Assembly (NCBI RefSeq): GCF_900496995.4
Contig: NC_044012.1
Location: forward strand, 25,024,759 to 25,088,758
From: Aquila chrysaetos chrysaetos
Taxonomy: Eukaryota > Chordata > Aves > Accipitriformes > Accipitridae
Length of the DNA stretch: 64,000 nucleotides
Direction: 5' to 3'
Positions 61,761-64,000 of the stretch are shown here, piece after piece. The first letter of the stretch is position 1; each line of letters begins with the position of its first letter. The position numbers were made by a program, and so were the translations under genes. Below the pieces are notes generated by a model that was not told where the DNA came from, did no database searches, and worked only from the letters and a program-made list of their open reading frames with translations.

Positions 61761-64000
61761 CTGTAACTTTCTTGCACACAGGAAAGAGGTAAAGAAAATT
61801 ATTTCGGATTAATGAAAACCAGAGGAAGAAAAACATCACAAGACATACAGGCACAATTGTTTCTAAGCAACTATATTTTTCAAAGTTTGCATGAATTTCA
61901 GCTCCCTTCTGCTGGCAGTGATCTGTTTTTCCTCTCTCCTATAACTAACATTGTTACCCTTTTACTGACACGATAGAAAGAGGATTTTGTCACTGAACCA
62001 AAGATGTTAATTTATAGGAGCAAATGCTTAGTTCTTGGCCCATTTCCAGAGCCGGACTCACTCGTGCCACGGGTTGATTTGGCCCCTGGATGCCACAACA
62101 CACACACGGTTGGGGTGTAACGGGACTTGAGGGAAACACTCACAGTATTTCTTTGGTTAAAAGACTGCAGCTTTGAAGAAGTATTGAGTGAGATGACTGT
62201 TGAACCGATATGCCATTTTCATGGTGTACACAAACATTTCCATTTCCTTAATACAAGGGAGCTGACAAAAAGGTGTGAGCTGTCCATGGCTGGATGCCCG
62301 CAGCTGGTCCCACCCCTGTGCGGTATCACCATTGGCTTCCACCACAGCTTTGCACATGAATCAGTAATAGGATGCTCAGAAGGATTATCTCCTCTTCTGA
62401 CTTGATACCTGATGACGTGGCTTTCTGCAGTTTGGCTCTCTCCCACCAGCAGGCAGAAAGCTTTAGAAGTGGAATATTGTACGTCGGCTAACGGGTTTGT
62501 CAGGCACAAATGATGTTAGCAGGAAGCAGATGCTGACGTCAGAACGGCCAAGACATCTGGCTTGAAGGGGCACATCTAAATTTTTCTAACTTGGTGTGTC
62601 TGGTGTGCAACTGGTACCAAGAACACATAAACCAGGGAGCTATTCCACGGCATTGTGTGCATCAGGATGGTTTCCAGCCTACACTTTCAACAAGAATCTC
62701 TGGGATTTCATTTATGAGCTTATGTTCAATTAGACAGTTTGAGCTGAGCAGTTGTGCACAAGTGTCACAACCAAGTCACAGCTGAAACCGTGCCTTTGTT
62801 TTAGAGTAGGAAGAAATAAAGGAAGCACAGTCTGAACAAGAGTTACTGGTTTGATACGTGGGTCAAATATAAAATAGCTGCTTGGAATATATTCCATGTG
62901 AAGTGCAAGTCTGTGGAGTTTCTCTGAACAGGAGGAGCTCTTCTCACATCAATCCCCAGTTTTTGCTGTTTCATGGGACAGCTACTCAAATTTGGTAAAA
63001 GAACCAATATTATCTGCTAGAGCAGAGATGGTGAAAAATGATTTTCGTATGTTGAGAACAAAGTAGAACCATTTTAGAGATGTGAGATGGGATGGGATGT
63101 GACTCAAAGGTGCAGAGAGCAGGAATTTTCTGTTAGGTGGTAGTGTGTGATGTCCCAGGAAGCGCAAACTGCCTTGGCCAACTTTCTCTTTGAAACGAGA
63201 AGAGGAAAATTGACTCCTTTTTAAATAATCAAGATAAAATTTGATCTCTTAAAATAGACAGCACTGTAATCCTGGGACAATCCTATTGACTAAACTTAGG
63301 TAACAAAATCTGCCCCTGAAGCTGTTATCATGCTGTTTAAATAGTAATTGGACTAGAGTAATTATTAGTGAGATTAAATCAATTTTTTATTTATACAAAT
63401 ATATACTTGAATGAATTCTTAAGGAAGATTTAAATTAGAAACAATGTCAAATGTTACATTGTCCAGCAACAAGTCCTGTTGACATTAAACTGCTCTTCTA
63501 CCATCCAAAGTCATTCTGTGGGAAAGGAAAATTGTAAAGATTTCCTCAAAATAAAAATACAGTTGCTTTAAATGTCTTATCTGCAAATAACAGATAAATA
63601 CCCTACAAATGAGATGGACATTCTCACTCTCAGAAATTAATAAAATGATCATTGGAACTATTTTTATCCTCAGATATTTCTTTTCTGTTAGTTCTTATCA
63701 CATCCATTATTTGATAATTTGTAGAAGTGGTAGATCAGCACAGATCCACCGACTTCTATGTAGATGAAACATAAACACCAGCAAACCTCAGCACGACAGC
63801 CAACAAACATTTTGCCACATCATCCTCAAAACAACCAAGTCACCCGCATCCCACACTGACCTTATGCAGGTGGATAAAAGCCATGGTGGAAGAATAATTA
63901 TGGGAATTGAGGAGTCTGAACTAAGAAACCTCGAGGGCCATCCTGTCTGATGGGCTCGCCAGGAGGGCAAGTCAGAGTTCGGGACTTCTGGAAACGGCAG

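Larger units (their letters stand above)
56181..64000. other. Upstream flank of OTUD7B, no gene recognised
   Basis: About 7.8 kb that falls from GC-rich to clearly AT-rich beyond 61 kb. In mammals VPS45 is the next gene on this side, but no part of its coding sequence is visible, so it probably lies beyond the window. Open frames reach 161 residues (57567–58052) without recognisable motifs. Two possible ancient SINE-like scraps are listed separately. The AT-rich last 3 kb has no recognisable repeat or RNA gene. Confidence 0.55.

Noticed and set aside
56181-64000. VPS45 exons, expected on this side from mammalian gene order
   Set aside because: No Sec1/Munc18-family sequence is visible in any frame.

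Overview
The window is vertebrate nuclear DNA, most likely from a bird. The evidence is three split protein-coding genes of the conserved SF3B4–MTMR11–OTUD7B block (human 1q21.2 order and orientation), two CR1 LINE copies with the typical sauropsid 3' end (CATAGAAT-type tail in reverse), very short GC-rich introns, and several GC-rich minisatellites, as is usual on avian microchromosomes. A turtle or crocodilian cannot be strictly excluded from the sequence alone. Nothing prokaryotic is present, and there are no operons or CRISPR arrays.

Layout. 1–3.6 kb: no gene recognised. 3.6–8.73 kb, minus strand: SF3B4, the SF3b49 subunit of the U2 snRNP, six coding exons, 418 aa, complete. 8.6–9.0 kb: its CpG-rich promoter with CRE, ETS and YY1-type motifs. 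9.03–9.33 kb: a minisatellite. 9.93–15.41 kb, minus strand: MTMR11, a catalytically dead myotubularin, 15 coding exons, 682 aa, with two minisatellites inside introns. 15.7–16.1 kb: a 49-bp minisatellite upstream of MTMR11. 17.6–55.8 kb, minus strand: OTUD7B (Cezanne), an OTU-family deubiquitinase, one non-coding and eleven coding exons, 862 aa, a probable 4-kb 3'UTR and a 14.8-kb first intron. 55–56.2 kb: OTUD7B CpG island with a (GCC)21 tract. 56.2–64 kb: upstream intergenic DNA with no recognised gene, only possible ancient SINE-like scraps.

The genes are co-oriented but do not form a functional unit: SF3B4 acts in splicing, MTMR11 is a membrane-trafficking pseudophosphatase and OTUD7B trims ubiquitin chains in NF-kB and cell-cycle signalling. 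Each has its own CpG-island promoter and poly(A) signal. Base composition changes sharply: roughly 8–16.5 kb is very GC-rich with tiny introns, whereas the body of OTUD7B and its upstream flank are AT-richer with kilobase introns.

I found no new biological system. The points most worth a second look are the chained upstream ORFs and GCC tract in the OTUD7B leader, the OTUD7B intron that is about four-fifths CR1 and begins only some 20 bases from a splice donor, and the cluster of unrelated minisatellites around MTMR11. Exon boundaries were read by eye from GT-AG signals, continuous reading frame across junctions and remembered human proteins; no alignment was run.
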